NCBI GenBank assembly: GCA_025200525.1
Contig: CM045762.1
Span: 868,001 to 932,000, forward strand
Reading direction: 5' to 3'
Source of the DNA: Camellia lanceoleosa
Lineage: Eukaryota; Streptophyta; Magnoliopsida; Ericales; Theaceae
Length of the DNA stretch: 64,000 bases
In this document: positions 47,115 to 58,317 of the stretch, one piece after another
Numbering within the stretch: the first letter of the stretch is position 1
How the letters are laid out: each line of letters opens with the position of its first letter
The notes under the pieces: model-generated
What the model saw: only the letters and a program-made list of their open reading frames with translations
What the model was told of the DNA's origin: nothing
Database searches by the model: none
Made by a program: the position numbers and the translations under genes

Positions 47115-48720
47115 TTCATTTAGTGTATCAATAACACTTCATTCATGTAGTGTATCAATCACACTTCATTCACTTTGTGTATCAATTACACTCTCATTTA
47201 TCTAGTGTATCAATCACACTTCATTCACTTTGTGTATCTATTACACTCACATTTATTTAGTGTATCAATCACACTTCATTCATTTTGTGTATCTATTACA
47301 CACGTTCTCATTTTGTGTATCTACCACGCACATATTCACTCTTGTGTATCTACCACACACCTTCTCATTTTCTGTATCTATCACACTTCATTCGTTTAGT
47401 GTATCAATCACACTTCATTCACTTAGTACATTAATTACGTTTCATTCATTTTGTGTATCTGTCACACACATTCTCACTTTTGTGTATCTATTACACACGT
47501 TCTCATTTTGTGTATCTATCACGCACATATTCATTTTTCTGTGTCTATCACACACATTTTCATTTTGTGTATCCATCACACATTTTATTTACTTTAGTGT
47601 ATCCATCACACGCTTCATTTACTTTAGTGCATCCATCACACACGTCATTTACTTTAGTGTATCCATCACACTTCATTATCTTTAGTATATCAATCATACT
47701 TGTTCACTAAGTGCATCTATCACACTTCGTGTTCACCTTTAGTATATCAATTATACTTGTTCACTAAGTGCATCTATCACACTTTGTGTTCACCTTCGGT
47801 ATATCAATCATACTTGTTCACTAAGTGCATCTATCACACTTTGTGTTCACCTTCAGTATATCAATCATACTTGTTCACTAAGTGCATCTATCACACTTTG
47901 TGTTCACCTTCAGTACATCAATCATACTTGTTCACTAAGTGCATCTATCACACTTTGTGTTCACCTTCAGTATATCAATCATACTTGTTCACTAAGTGCA
48001 TCTATCACACTTCGTGTTCACCTTCAGTATATCAATCATACTTGTTCACTAAGTGCATCTATCACACTTTGTGTTCACCTTCAGTATATCAATCATACTT
48101 GTTCACTAAGTGCATCTATCACACTTTGTGTTCACCTTCAGTATATCAATCATACTTGTTCACTAAGTGCATCTATCACACTTCGTGTTCACCTTTAGTA
48201 TATCAATCATACTTGTTCACTAAGTGCATCTATCACACTTTCTGTTCACTTTTAGTATATCAATCATACTTGTTCACTAAGTGCATCTATCACACTTCGT
48301 GTTCACCTTTAGTATATCAATCATACTTTGTTCACTAAGTGCATCTATCACACTTTGTGTTCGTCTTTTGTGTATCCATCACACCTTGTTCACTTAGTGC
48401 ATCTATCACACTTTGTGTTCACCCTTTGTGTATCTATCACACTGTGCTCACCACACTCGCTTACTGTATCTATCATGCACTCAGCTACTGTATCTATCAC
48501 ATTTTGCTTCATGTAGTGTATCTATCACATGCTCACTTTGTGTATCAATCACACAAGCTCGCTTTGTGTATCAATCACACACGCTCGCTTTGTGTATCAA
48601 TCACACATGCACACTTTGTGTATCAATCACACACGCTCGTTTGGTGTATCAATCACACACGCTCGTTTGGTGTATCAATCACACACGTTCGCTTTGTGTA
48701 TCTATCACACATGCACAATG
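47115..48720 (+). repeat. Minisatellite array in element D 3' region (core TGTATCAATCACAC)
   Basis: Three sub-arrays share the core TGTATCWATCACAC. 47115-47700 has irregular units of about 24-27 bases. 47702-48362 holds 11-12 nearly identical 57-bp units. 48535-48715 has 26-bp units (TGTGTATCAATCACACACGC plus CTCGCTT). Because 57 is a multiple of three, all plus frames stay open and spell a 19-residue repeat (such as FTKCIYHTLCSPSVYQ), giving long spurious reading frames. Tat/Ogre elements are known to carry tandem repeats in this position. Confidence 0.95.
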
Positions 48721-49009
48721 TATTCGCAGTGAGAATTGCAATAATTCTCTTACATCCTTTCTGCATTGTAATGTAGTTTGGTTTTTGGTTGCTTAAAACT
48801 GTTGCATTGTTATGCTTCGTTACAACTTTCTTTGCATTATCATAAGTTATGTTCGGCTTCTTGCATTGTCAGTTGCATTTTGCCCCTGCCTGCGGGCACA
48901 TCTCTTTGATTATATTGCCTGTTTGTCCAAGTCTCCGGTCTTGTCAAAAATGGGTCTTTTCTGGGCTTTGACATTCACTCACGTCATTGTTATGACTTCC
49001 GAGTTCTGT

Positions 49010-49023
49010 CAAAGAGGGGCAAC
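49010..49023 (+). other. Polypurine tract of element D
   Basis: CAAAGAGGGGCAAC immediately before the 3' LTR start, the expected primer site for plus-strand DNA synthesis. The ACAAGGGGCAAC words at 29229 and 45558 are similar. Confidence 0.7.
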
Positions 49024-52000
49024 TGTAGACATCCTATTTTTGACCGCCCTTAAGACTTGGGCGTTACTGATGGTTTACTTGTTGGAGAAAGGTATGCAGG
49101 GCACAGGTCCGGTTTCCTCGGCAAGGAGAGAGACAAATCTCAACTTCACACCCTATTTTGGACCAAAGCTATTTTGGATGGTTTTTAGACATTAAAACCC
49201 TCTCTTTCAAAACTTTTTTGAAATAAAATTCCTACGATCCTCTGAGGTTCACATTTTGTCAAATGATGTGCTTTTCGATAAACCAAGAAAGGACAAAGTG
49301 GGAATTAACGAAAGAGAGATGAAATCTTTGAAAAATCTTTCAAAACACCTTGCTTAGGGGTTTGAAGTTGAAGAAAAGAGGAGAAGAGGGGAGAAAACAG
49401 GCTGGAGAAGAAGATAGGCAAGAATTGCTAAGAGAGGGGCGAGCAGTCCTCGCTAAATCAAGCTCATCTGTCTATACACTTGGATTTGAGCTATGAGGCC
49501 ACCACCATTGGAAAGAAGACTTCCAGGGCTTCATTTTGCACTCAAGAATCACCTAGAGCCAAGTCCGGGAGGGGGAGATATGATTGGTTGAAGTTGGGCA
49601 TCATCCCGGTTGGATCGAATCTGTGCGGCTTCACCAAAAACGGCATAACTTTTTGCACAGGAGAAATTTTAATGCAAGGTTTGCGCCATTGGAAAGCTAA
49701 CTTCTGGGGCTTCAATTTCGAGACCAACCGGCCATTTTTTGACCTTACTGGCCATCCACCGGCCAGACATTTAGCCGACCGGCCAGCATAAATAGCAGGT
49801 CGGCCAAATATTGTGCCGACCGGCCATTTATTTGGCCGATGACCCTTTTTCTTGGCCGGTTTGACCCTTTTGACTCTTGCAGGCATGGTGCATGCCAGCT
49901 GTGCCAGCTGGAGTGCACAGACCTGACCCCCCATGCACATGTGTGGTTGTTTTGCACCTTTCCACCCTTTTGGCACCAAACCTCTTCTAGAAGGTTGACC
50001 CCTTTGCTCAAGCTTCTTGAGGAAGCTTGAGCCCTTTGCTTGGCTTCCTCAAGAAGTCTTGGTCCCTTTGCTTGGCTTCTTGAATAAGCCTTGAGCCCTT
50101 TTAGCAAACTTGTCTTAGAAGCTTAGCCATTATCTTGTCTATATAATGAGCCCCTCCTTCTCCATTGTTTTGGTTGAACAAAAAAACCAGAGAGAAGACA
50201 TATATATATCTTATATACATACATACAACCTTCCATCTCTCTATATATCTCACTCATTTGCCTCCAAAACTCCATAGTTCTTGCACCATTTGCTCTACAA
50301 CCCATAGCACAACACCTCCATCCTCCATTCCAGCACTTTGGAGGCCATTTGCAGAGGTTAGAAGCTCAGAAATTTGGATCACAAGCTGCTGGTTTGCTGC
50401 TCTTCAAGGGTAAGCACCCATTTCCCTTAAACTTACATTTTCTTGCTTCATTTATAAGCTATACTTGCAAGCATTTCTGGACTTTGTCATGAACTAAAAA
50501 GTGTCATATTTTGACCTCATCTTCATGCTTGATTAAGAACTCTTTGCTGTTTGAAATCATCTACTACCTCTTGTCCTCAAATCTCTCTTTTAGGGCCATT
50601 TTTGCATGCTATTTTAGCCCTACTTGTGAGCATTTTTGAGCTTTGGTATTAACTGAGAAAAGTCTTGTTTTGAGCTTTTATGCATGTTTGTTTAAGGTCT
50701 CAATTCTGTTGGGGGTCGTCTATCCCCTTGTATGCTTGTTTGCATCTTATTTTGAGCCATATCTCAAAGTCTTGGTTTGGTGCTTTGTTTGTTTTCTAGC
50801 CACAAATCCAAAGTGGCTAGCTTGCCGTTTTGAGAGCCCAAATCAGAGGGGGGTGACCCCCTCTCTCCTTGTCTTGTTTAGTGCCCTTTTTGGCCTTCCA
50901 AAGGACCTCATAGTTTCATGCTTCTAAGCTTCATTCCAGGGCATTTTCAGTGGGTTTTTGGACCCTCTTGAGCCATTTCCAGAGTTGGTTTCACCATGCT
51001 TAATGTCCATGATGCATGTACTTAATAACCTCTTGCCTGGCCCTCTAAAGGAACTCATCTTTTTTGCATGCATTGGCTGTATATCAGTGGTTATTTGGGC
51101 CTATTTTCAGATATTTTATTCACTGATTTTTGATGGTTTGATGAGATTCCACATGCTTCATACACTTGCCATGTAAACCATGTTAGCTAGTCAAAATTGC
51201 ATGCTAATTTAGTCCATCTTGCTAGCACTTTTTGGCCATGCTTTAAACTGGAAATATGCATGTTTTGGGACTGCCTTGCTTCTGTCTTCATGCTTCATGA
51301 TCAAATAATGCATGCTTTGTATAGCTATAAGCCATTCCATGTACCTACTTTTGTGTTTCGGGTCTCATCTCATGCATCGGGTGCCGTATCGCCATGTTTC
51401 GGGGCTGTTTAGCAGCATGTTTTAGTGCTGAAATTTGCATGTTTGCATACCTTGTTCCATCTCTTGCCATGTCTTGTTAGAGTGGCATTCGTGCCTTAGG
51501 TTCGGTCCTCGGTTATGCGCATGTGCACGCATTTCTCGAAGGCCCCTTTTTCATCTTATGGCCACTGATGTGAGTGTGGCTGAGGTCCACTCACATTGGT
51601 GTAAGTCCATCTTGCATTGTGTATGCCATGTTTCAATGCGTTGTGCATGTTATGTTGTTAGCATTGTGTGTGCCATGTAGTTGCATTGCATGTTTGTATG
51701 CTTGCTTGCATGCTTAGGTCGCATGTGCATTGTTGTGCATTGCCTCGCCTCTTGATCAACCATGATTGAGGTTGGGTCCCTTGTATGTTTTGTGTGCATT
51801 GCATTTGACATTGAAATGCATACTTGACTCTTTGGCCATCATGCATCGAAATGCGTGATTGGTGGCCCGAGGGTCGAGCACCACACTCCCTTGAGTCTTA
51901 AACATGATATGGAGTGGTGGTGCAAACATTGCTTTGAAAATACATTGACATGCCTTGTTTGCCCTCTGCTGTCAGCCAAAGGTTCTCAGAAGTTTTGGCG

Positions 52001-53426
52001 ATCGGCTACATACAAAGGCCGATAATTCATTCATCAATGGCCGATAACTTCATCAGCGGCCGGTGACCATTTCCCATAGCCGATGGACATTCCTCCTAGC
52101 CGGTGGCACTCCACAGTGTGCAGAGAGCATACCTTGGGACTTGTGCAGTCTTCAGAGGTGCCAAACAGTGAAAATAGAGGCAACATGTGTCATGGCAATG
52201 AGTTTCTAGGCGAAGCAAATCCGAGCATGCGTGCATCCCTCTTCCCGAGGCCTTTTGCTGCTTTCCATAGCTTAGTGAATTTGTTAATTAATTAAATAGA
52301 GTTTTGTAATATTTAATTAGCTAGAGTAGTTAATTATTTATTCGGCCTGTATTATTCTTTTGGTTCCTCCGAGTGAGGGCGAATTTGTAATAAATGTGGG
52401 TGCGTGTGTGCATGTCTTCCAACCCCCACTTCTTTCTCCCTTTTACTTACCTGCTTTCGATGGTTAGTATTAGGGCATATTTAATTTAGCATACCTTATG
52501 CTATACATGCGTGCATCCGTACATTTGTCTTGCATGCATCGGGCTCGGCACATCATACTAACTGCACTGTATTTCAATTCCAAGTTGAATACGTGTTAGT
52601 TGTAGCATCATCATATGCCATCTTAGAATAGCCGAGCCTATTGTAGTTGCATCTTGCATGTGTTGCATTAGCCATCTTAACATGAACTAGGATCATGCAT
52701 ATGATTACTAACTAGTTTCTGTTTTGGCTTAGAGTACTCGGTAAGCATTTATGCTTTAGCATACCGCATGCGTGTGAGTGTTGCCATAACAGCATGATTA
52801 CCATGAGGCTAATTGCTTACGTGTTATAAACTGCCTGAATGCCTGTGGGTGAAGGTTGGATTGTTTGAGTTGGAATAACTCGTTCAAATCCGTATTTTAG
52901 CCTACTCGCGAGTAGCAATTTCAAAACTGTTTTCAAAACAAACGGATATGCAATGCTTATTTCCAAATTAGGCGATCTAGTCTATACTTGTTTGTTGTGC
53001 GCATAACATAGTAATTCTAGGCTAATAACCGGAATAAGAACACATAACGTTTTCAAAAATGAATATCATGGTTAGTAGAGGCCGGTCTTCGGACCGGGTG
53101 AGAGGGGGTGCTTATAGCTGACCTTCCCCAATCGTACCCAAGTTCCCGAGCGAGGTAACTTTGGTGATGACGGACACGTGGCCTTCGGCAACAAGTCAGG
53201 GTTTCCTAAATTTCCCAAAATAAAATATTTAGGTGGCGACTCTGTATCTGGCAAAGCAGTCCATGTTTGGCACTTCTTTCAAAAATCTATTTTCTCAAAA
53301 CGATTTGCCGGATTTGGACTCTTTGGTTCAGATTTAGAACTGTGACAATTCGAGTCCGAACTGTAGTAAGCCCATATGAACAGAACAGGAGGAGTCATCC
53401 GCCCGGGGTGTTCGGGGACGTCTACA
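49024..53426 (+). mobile_element. 3' LTR of element D
   Basis: 4403 bases from TGTAGACATC to GACGTCTACA with a clean TGTAGAC/GTCTACA inverted-repeat end, followed by the target duplication CACAG (53427-53431). Very similar to 37245-41662 throughout. It keeps three GCCGAC/GTCGGC words at 49768-49850, two of which are mutated in the 5' copy. Confidence 0.95.
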
Positions 53427-53431
53427 CACAG
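53427..53431 (+). repeat. Target-site duplication of element D (right)
   Basis: CACAG, identical to 37240-37244. Confidence 0.9.
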
Positions 53432-53831
53432 ACATATACCTAACAGTTGTTTTGATTGATTGGTAGAATGGAATGCATTCTCTTTGTCCAGCTGTGTGGT
53501 CTAAGCATAGAAGGTGGCTGTTGATGTCAATGATCTGTCTCAATCCTTTAATGTGTGTAAGTTTGAAACAATGATCATACACATACACTGGTAGGATGTG
53601 GTTGTTGTCTCATTAGTTCTCCTTGATCAGATTATCTACCATTTTTACTTTTAGTCATCTATATGAATGAGTATTGAGATGAAGCCTTGAAATCATTGTA
53701 GCTAGAATAGATGTATGATAATATTGAGATTTTACTAAGCAATTGACAAATCGTGATGAGTATTACGCAATAGAGCTCTTCATGACTAGGTAACTCTCTA
53801 ATGTTTATCACATTTTTCTTCTCTAGTGTCA

Positions 53832-54034
53832 ATGAAGATGAAGGAATGCCAGGCAGGAGCAGATTGGGCAAGAAGGGGAAATTTTGGTTTTAAATAATTG
53901 TGTACCTTTCTTCCTTAGGGAGCTTTGCTGTTTGTGATGCTGACAATGAGGAGTCCCTTGATGAAAAGTATAAGAAGCTTCGCTGTGACATTGCTCTGCT
54001 TCCTCATGATAGCAACGATTATTGGTTGATTTGA
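53832..54034 (+). pseudogene. Exon-like fragment, possibly of a poly(ADP-ribose) polymerase gene
   Basis: After an AG acceptor at about 53928 a short open segment reads [20 protein letters not shown] then [18 protein letters not shown] before TGA at 54032. The pattern [12 protein letters not shown]..LxHDSxDYxLI resembles the start of the catalytic domain of plant PARPs. A second exon-like piece (EDEGMPGRSRLGKKGKFW) lies just upstream at about 53832-53898. Both are inside the CACTA element. The assignment rests on one short motif; it could belong to another gene family. Confidence 0.45.
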
Positions 54035-54279
54035 GAATTACTTGATATGTCAATTTTTGGAAACTTTGAATTTAGAAACTTTTTAAAAGCATTTTGAAAG
54101 TTTGAGTTTGGAAACTTTGAATTTAGAAACTTTTTAAAAGCATTTTGAAAGTTTGATTTTGGAAACTTTGAATATACTCAGAGCTATGTACTCATTATGA
54201 TTTGGTAATAGAGTATCTATGGATGTCAATTTTTTTTTATTATTTTATTTTATGATTGGATGACATTCAATTTTTGTGC

Positions 54280-54670
54280 ATCTTTAGCTATCCCAACTTT
54301 GATTCTTAGCGACGAAATGTATTGTAGAGAGTTTTTTTTCTTTTAGCGATCAAATATCATTGTCATTAAAAATGTCATTATTTTGTTTTTCGCAACCAAG
54401 TTGGGACTTTTTATGACGAAGTATTAGCAACTAAATGTTTAGTCTTGTAAAATCAAACATTTTGTGACAAAATAAAATTGGTCGCTAATTGTCATTTTCA
54501 GTGACATTTTCAAAAATTCATTGCTAAAGACTTTTCTAGGTGCACTTTTAATGACGAATTTAATTTTGTCACAAAAATTATTTAGAGACCAAAATAATGA
54601 TTTTAGGGACCAAAATAATGATTTTAGGGACCAAAATAATTGGTCGTCAAAAGTCTTAAATGTTGTAGTG
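54280..54670 (-). repeat. Right subterminal and terminal region of the CACTA element
   Basis: The end reads TGTAGTG, the reverse of CACTACA, and is preceded by repeated short words: TTAGGGACCAAAATAATGA twice in tandem, several GACGAA and GCGACGAA copies, and TCGCTAA words. Dense subterminal repeats bound by transposase are typical of CACTA transposons. Confidence 0.65.
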
Positions 54671-54673
54671 ATA

Positions 54674-57637
54674 CTTTCCAATAAATAATGGAGTTTTCTT
54701 ATTTTTTATTTTTAAATAAAGGACATATAAAAATTTATTTTTTAAAAAAATTATCATTTTTTATCATAAAAGTAAATGCCTTTAAAAAATTAAATGGTGT
54801 AAGGAAAGTAAAGGACATATAATTTTTGTTATTTTTTGTTTCCAAATTTAGATATATTTTTTGTACCATATAATTTAATTATGATTGAAAATAGAGGGTA
54901 TTTAAAAAAAAAAATTAAAAATCCTGAAATTTAATTGAAAATAAAGACATTTACTTTTCTGAGTTCATAAAATGTGAGGTCTCTGTCAATGCACACCTTA
55001 ACTAATGAATTTACTTGCCTAATAGTTAAGCCATGACTGATTTTGAAGATCCGTTTTTTCAACATGATGTGGACAAATGGCTAGCACTATTTTTATTCTA
55101 AGTGCCGTGTATAATACAAATGGTAAAATTCAGGTAAGATACCGTTTCGGTTAGCTAAACAAGTCAACTTTATTTATTCATGTAGTTAAAGAAAATTTAG
55201 TGGAAACTCTTATTTTATACACTCGTAACCTAATAGATCATATATGTATTTTTACATCCCAATTAATCCTTAGATTTCGGAAGAGTTGACCCAATAGAAC
55301 TCATAGTACGATCTTCAATGAATTTTCATAATGACATGGAGGAAGATGAACTGTGGCTCGCATTGGATAGTCTTCTAGGTAGGGAAAGGCAAAAACACCG
55401 AAAGGGAGCGAGATACAGTTAGCGAGTTGTGAGAGAGACAAGCATAGATCTGAATGTCGGAAAATCAGAGCACCAATTCGGATATGGACAGGTATAGCGG
55501 TGAGAATGAAATTTATAGTCGTAGCATCCGAGTCCCGGTACGTAGCGGCCTGAATCTGATACATAGGGCGATACAGTTCAATACAGTTTCATAGTCGCCA
55601 ATACGGATGAATCAGCGCAGAGAACCTGTAAGAGCAAAAGTAATTGCAGAAAAGAAAAGAATAACCCATCACATACATCACTCAAACCTTTCACTTCAAG
55701 TGCTTTGTCTTCTTCAAGCAATTTCACACTTTCACGAACCATAAATTTGCTTTTGTTTATAGATTTGCAGTTCACAATCAAACTTCTTTATTCTGTTCAA
55801 AAAAAAAATCAAACTTCTTTGTGGGTTGGTTCCGTAGGTCTAAGCTTCTTTGGGCTATGGAGTTCACTTCGACCTTCAAGCTTCTTCAAAGAAGGTTTAT
55901 CCTTGAGTTGCAAGTTGTAATTTGTGCTATGTTGTTGTGCTCTGTTTTTGATGAGTTGTGGGTTTTGCTATGCTCTGGTTTCTATTTCGTATTTCATCAC
56001 CTTTTTTTTTTGGTCTTGTTTCAGTGTAAATATTTAGGGTTTTTTTTTTCTATTTATTTGAAAATGAGTCAAAAGTGGTCCTACATATCAAAATTTTGAT
56101 TAAAATGTGACAAATTAAGGCTAAAAGAGTCCCCCCAAAAAAAAAAATACATAAAATTGAGTTTTAGAGAGATTGTGAATGATTTTTAAAATTTTACGGC
56201 CGCGACACCCAATTCTCAATACGTATCGGTCGATATTACCAATACCGATACTCCACGATCGATATCGATACCGTTACGTTACCCGATACCGCGATTTACA
56301 ACTATGGAGACAAGTGTCCATGAGAGTTTGCAATCATGCGGCGAGAGGGTGGAAAGGACAACGGGAGAGGGATTCAAAGTCGGTTGCCATTTTTTTTTTT
56401 TTTTTTTTGCATTAAAAAAATATAAGGGTCAATATTAAGCTTTTGTAATCTAATGATTTGTAGGTGGAGTACATATAATATACACCTTAAAAGAGAATGT
56501 GTATTTTAAAGGTTCTTCAAAGATAAACATGTTACATGTCTAATATTGAGAATAACTGACCTTCTGTCATCATTTAATAAAATAAAAAAAAAAAAGTTGA
56601 ATTCCAGCAAGGTTATCAACATTTTGATTTATACATGCGCACATATGTATATATATATTTTCTTAAAAGTTTACTAAATAAGGGGTCAACGTAGAGGATT
56701 CCAATGAGTTAATAAAGAATGTTTGATATCTAAATTAATATTTAAAATTAAAATGAACTGTATTAAGTGAAATTAATCAAGTTGGCTTGATAACCATAAT
56801 TTATATACGATATAAAAATTTAAGTGACTTTTATAGTGTAAAAAAAAAATTTTAAATTGAAGTAATATAATATTTATTTAATGCCGATTAAATTTACTAC
56901 CAGCATCACCACAACACTATCCCTCCATCTCCACCACTATCGTAATAGTCACTACCATTGCCACCACAATATAAAATTGGAAAATATAATTCAAATATAA
57001 TATTTTTTTATTTTTTTTCCATATTCAACAAGCTATTTGAATTTATCAATTAAATTTTTATCAAACAATTGCTCAACTTAAAAATTTGAACTTTCAATTT
57101 TATCAAACCCCAACTAATTAGAAAGTTTTATGAAAAAAGGCTCATCTCAATTAGGTTGTTACACAACCTAAACCAATTGTGAGCAAACACCTTAACCACA
57201 AACAGAGAAAAAAGAAAATGAATGTATTTGGAAAGAAGAGACAAACAAAGCATACGCACCTGCATTAAAATAAATTACATAGCACTCTCTTAAACTAAAC
57301 TAATCAACAACAAAGTCTACTGTCAAGATACTAAGAAATAAAATCCAACCAGAATAAGAGCAAAACCAAGATGAATAGCGAGTCATTAGCAAACTGTATT
57401 CTCTAGTGAATGAATTGATTCCCTAGAGAGCACATCCATGTCCGAACCAATTAAAGCAAAATACCTCCTCTGCCATGCTTCAAAAACCTTAGCATCCTCA
57501 AGAATCTCCAGCACATAACAAATTAATGTCACACAACATAACATAATTATAAAGAGAAAGAGTAAGAATTATTGCCAACTGAATCTCTCACTAGTCCCAA
57601 AGAAACCAATTGCCGTGGTGGTGCACAAAGGTTGAGG
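54674..57637. other. Intergenic region between the CACTA element and the TNL gene
   Basis: AT-rich sequence with no supported gene. Two patches (55480-55620 and 56200-56310) are rich in GATAC/GTATC and CGATA words, probably a decayed transposon. A poly-T run lies at 56391-56408. Confidence 0.6.
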
Positions 57638-58210
57638 TTATAGATTATTACAAATCGAACAATTCAGACTATCCATGCCAAGTTGGTAGACTTTTTTGCT
57701 CGTTGGATGCACTGCAGATGCATTTCCAGGAACGACATTTCCATAGAGAGAGAATTGTAATTGGGATGCTTCTTCACTAGTTGATTGGCTACTCTTCTCT
57801 TCTTGCTCCTTGTACACAAGATGGACTCCGACCTCCTTCACTTGAAAAGATTTATCTCCAACCACTGAAATATTCAGTTCATCCCCACCTCCCAACTGAT
57901 TTTCAAACTTCCAATAATTTAACCACATCATATCCTCGTCAGCTTCTGGAATGCCAAAGACTAGCGGGGAATGACTCCAAATCAATCTCTTGGTCGTATT
58001 ACTGATAATAGTATGTGCGCAAAATTTAAATCTACTACGTATTGGTTTATTGCAAAGAAGTGCATACATAGAACACACACTCAAGGCTTGAATTCTGAAA
58101 TTCAACGGCACAGTAACAGATATTGATGATCCTGTATTTTTAAGACTAAACCAAGCTGGAATCTTGCTTCCCGGTAGATAAGCGTAAAATATATGTTGTT
58201 CATGACATCC
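57638..58210 (-). pseudogene. TNL exon 5: post-LRR (C-JID) domain, no longer reached
   Basis: Follows the acceptor TTGGTACAG and starts GCHEQHIFYAYLPGSKIPAW, then FSLKNTGSSISVTVPLNF and VKEVGVHLVYKEQEE: the PGxxIPxWF and GVxLVY marks of the C-terminal jelly-roll/Ig-like domain of TNLs, which contacts effectors in studied receptors. It is open for 190 residues to the stop at 57638-57640. Its intact state downstream of two lesions suggests the lesions are young. Confidence 0.88.
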
Positions 58211-58262
58211 CTGTACCAAAGAAACCATAATTTAACCATTACAATTTTTTATTATTTTTATT

Positions 58263-58265
<3 letters not shown>

Positions 58266-58316
<51 letters not shown>
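58266..58316 (+). repeat. (GA)n microsatellite in TNL intron 4
   Basis: About 50 bases of GA dinucleotide with one AA break, directly abutting the exon 4 donor site (minus strand GTCTCTCTCT), so length changes could affect splicing of intron 4. Confidence 0.95.
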
Positions 58317-58317
58317 C

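Larger units (their letters stand above)
37245..53426 (+). mobile_element. Element D: complete non-autonomous Tat-like retrotransposon
   Basis: 16.2 kb between perfect CACAG target-site duplications. Two LTRs of about 4.4 kb flank a 7.4 kb internal region with a PBS, a damaged gag, a stub of RT (44590-44760), a stub of integrase C-terminus (about 45060-45120), a long 3' untranslated region with a minisatellite, and a polypurine tract. Gag, PBS and 3' region are clear relatives of element C. Without pol it would have depended on enzymes from an autonomous relative. The two LTRs are very similar but not identical, implying moderately old insertion. Confidence 0.93.

Noticed and set aside
47702..48362. 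Regular direct repeats that could be mistaken for a CRISPR array
   Set aside because: The units are head-to-tail identical 57-mers with no variable spacers, in a eukaryotic retroelement.
47175..48796. Several long plus-strand reading frames, up to 212 codons, with a repeating 19-residue motif
   Set aside because: They exist in all three frames because the 57-bp and related tandem units lack stops; no start context or homology.
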